NCBI RefSeq assembly: GCF_965228805.1
Contig: NZ_CBDDIE010000003.1
Location: 744,001 to 808,000 of the forward strand
Direction of reading: 5' to 3'
Source: JASBTN01 sp965228805
GTDB lineage: Bacteria > Pseudomonadota > Alphaproteobacteria > Rhodobacterales > Rhodobacteraceae
DNA: 64,000 nt
Shown here piece by piece: positions 62,749 through 64,000 of the stretch; position 1 is the first letter of the stretch, and every line of letters begins with the position of its first letter. Under the pieces are notes generated by a model that was not told where the DNA came from, ran no database searches, and worked only from the letters and a program-made list of their open reading frames with translations. Position numbers and translations under genes: made by a program.

Positions 62749-64000
62749 ATGAGCGAGAAAACCGTCGACCTGTTCATCATCGGAGGCGGGGTGAACGGCT
62801 GCGGCATTGCCCGCGATGCGGCCGGGCGGGGCCTGTCCGTGACCCTGGCCGAGATGGGCGATCTGGCGCAGGCGACCAGCTCGGCCTCGTCGAAACTGTT
62901 TCACGGCGGGTTGCGGTATCTCGAACATTACGAGTTCAACCTGGTGCGCAAGGCGTTGAAGGAACGCGAGGTGCTGCTGGAGGCGATGCCGCATATCAGC
63001 TGGCCGATGCGTTTCGTACTGCCCTATCACAAGGGGTTGCGCCCCAGCTGGCTGATCCGCATGGGCCTGTTCATGTATGACCACCTGGGCGGGCGCAAGA
63101 TCCTGCCCGCCACCCGTGACCTGGACCTGCGCAGCCATCCGACGGGCAGGGTGTTGAAGGACAGCTTTGTCAAAGGCTTCGAGTACTCGGATTGTTGGGT
63201 ACAGGACGCGCGGCTTGTGGTGCTGAACGCGGTGGATGCCGAACGGCGCGGCGCGACCATCCTGACCCGCACCAAGGTTGTGGGCGCAACTCGCCATGCC
63301 GAGTATTGGGAGGTGCAGGTGGAGGGGCCGAACGGGGCCGAGACCCACCGCGCCAAGGTGCTGGTGAACGCGGGCGGGCCCTGGATTGCCGATGTGATCA
63401 CCGGCACGCTTGGGCTGAACTCGCGCGACGGCATACGGCTGGTGCGCGGGTCGCATATCGTCACGCGCAGGCTCTTCGACCACGACCAGCCCTATATCCT
63501 GCAAAGCGCGGACAATCGTATCGTCTTTGCCATCCCCTATGAGGGGGATTTCACCCTTATCGGCACCACGGATGTGGATCACGGGGACGATCCGGGCAGG
63601 GCGGACTGCACGGACGAAGAAGCGCAGTACCTTTGTGACCTTGTGTCCGAATACCTGGCCGAACCCGTCACGATGGAGGATATCGTCTGGCGGTTTGCCG
63701 GGGTCCGGCCACTCTATGATGACGGGGCCAGCTCGGCCACCCAGGCGACGCGGGACTATGTGCTTTCGCTCAATGAAGACGCTGCACCGCTTCTGAACAT
63801 CTTCGGCGGCAAGATCACCACCTATCGCAAACTCGCCGAGGCGGCGATGGGCAAGCTGGGTTACACCAACAACTGGACCGCGGGCGTGCCCCTGCCCGGC
63901 GGCGACTTTGCCTGGGACGGCGGCCCGGCGCTGGCGGCCAGCCTGCGCAAGGACCATGCCTTCCTGACCGAGGCCTGGGCCGACCGGCTGGTACACACCT
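62749..64000 (+). CDS. glpD: glycerol-3-phosphate dehydrogenase (3' end cut by window edge)
   Basis: First 417 codons of an FAD-dependent aerobic glycerol-3-phosphate dehydrogenase, a peripheral membrane enzyme passing electrons to quinone and giving dihydroxyacetone phosphate. The FAD-binding LFIIGGGVNGCGIARDAAGRG is at residues 8-28, followed by SSASSKLFHGGLRYLEHYEF near 45, the substrate-side VRGSHIV near 235 and GGKITTYRKLAEAA near 366. Full-length proteins are about 500-540 residues, so the C-terminal domain is missing. It starts 27 bp after the ATPase gene; a GAAGGGACAG ribosome-binding region precedes the ATG. Confidence 0.95.
   Translation, partial: MSEKTVDLFIIGGGVNGCGIARDAAGRGLSVTLAEMGDLAQATSSASSKLFHGGLRYLEHYEFNLVRKALKEREVLLEAMPHISWPMRFVLPYHKGLRPSWLIRMGLFMYDHLGGRKILPATRDLDLRSHPTGRVLKDSFVKGFEYSDCWVQDARLVVLNAVDAERRGATILTRTKVVGATRHAEYWEVQVEGPNGAETHRAKVLVNAGGPWIADVITGTLGLNSRDGIRLVRGSHIVTRRLFDHDQPYILQSADNRIVFAIPYEGDFTLIGTTDVDHGDDPGRADCTDEEAQYLCDLVSEYLAEPVTMEDIVWRFAGVRPLYDDGASSATQATRDYVLSLNEDAAPLLNIFGGKITTYRKLAEAAMGKLGYTNNWTAGVPLPGGDFAWDGGPALAASLRKDHAFLTEAWADRLVHT

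Overview
The window is a high-GC, densely packed chromosomal segment of an alphaproteobacterium, almost certainly a member of the Rhodobacterales (Roseobacter/Rhodobacter group). The evidence is a full-length GcrA cell-cycle regulator, the Mce-DUF1467 and YbjN-proC-CsaA neighbourhoods, DUF6455 and DUF3108 proteins, and short intergenic inverted repeats of a kind I associate with this group. I found no rRNA, tRNA, CRISPR array or prophage. Both edges cut a gene: meaB on the left and glpD on the right.

Layout. 1-13.8 kb is housekeeping: meaB, a DUF3108 protein, hrpB, a NUDIX hydrolase, a Pit phosphate transporter behind a Pho-box-like repeat, a candidate structured small RNA, argD-argF, a DMT exporter, gcrA, a pentapeptide-repeat membrane protein and rimO. 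13.8-16 kb holds a DUF2971 gene split by an IS3-family element that has an 81-bp tandem duplication at one end. 16-34.8 kb is mostly core again: carB, pabB-pabC, a CPBP protease, cfa, aspS, a DUF1800/DUF1501 pair, a pilin-like peptide, a response regulator, mce, a frameshifted yrbL, a CysZ-like protein, a nitroreductase, a histone-deacetylase-like amidohydrolase, a DUF167 protein and an M48 lipoprotein. 35-38.7 kb is a small accessory island: an orphan type VI secretion VgrG, an unknown cargo protein, a tiny two-helix membrane protein and a frameshifted PAAR tip gene. The AT-richer part starts inside vgrG. 39-46.3 kb returns to core genes: YigZ, dgkA, an outer-membrane barrel, a frameshifted lysE, tdk, a 2-hydroxyacid dehydrogenase, csaA, proC and ybjN.

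46.5-62.7 kb is a galactoside-utilisation locus. A divergent IclR regulator and an ABC ATPase face a long leftward operon encoding a sugar-binding protein, two permeases, a GH4 alpha-galactosidase, an IlvD/Edd-family dehydratase, an SDR dehydrogenase, DgoK, DgoA, an SMP-30 lactonase and a GH42 beta-galactosidase. A very large RTX protein with a glycosidase-like N-terminus follows. Together they can import alpha- and beta-galactosides, release galactose and oxidise it through galactonolactone and galactonate (De Ley-Doudoroff route) to pyruvate and glyceraldehyde-3-phosphate. The dehydrogenase has Asn where the catalytic Lys of the YxxxK motif is expected. The RTX protein may be the secreted enzyme that feeds the system.

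Three genes (yrbL, the PAAR gene, lysE) each look broken by loss of one base in a short G/C-rich run. That pattern fits base-calling error at least as well as real decay, so these calls are provisional. The most novel material is the VgrG cargo pair and the RTX glycosidase-like protein.
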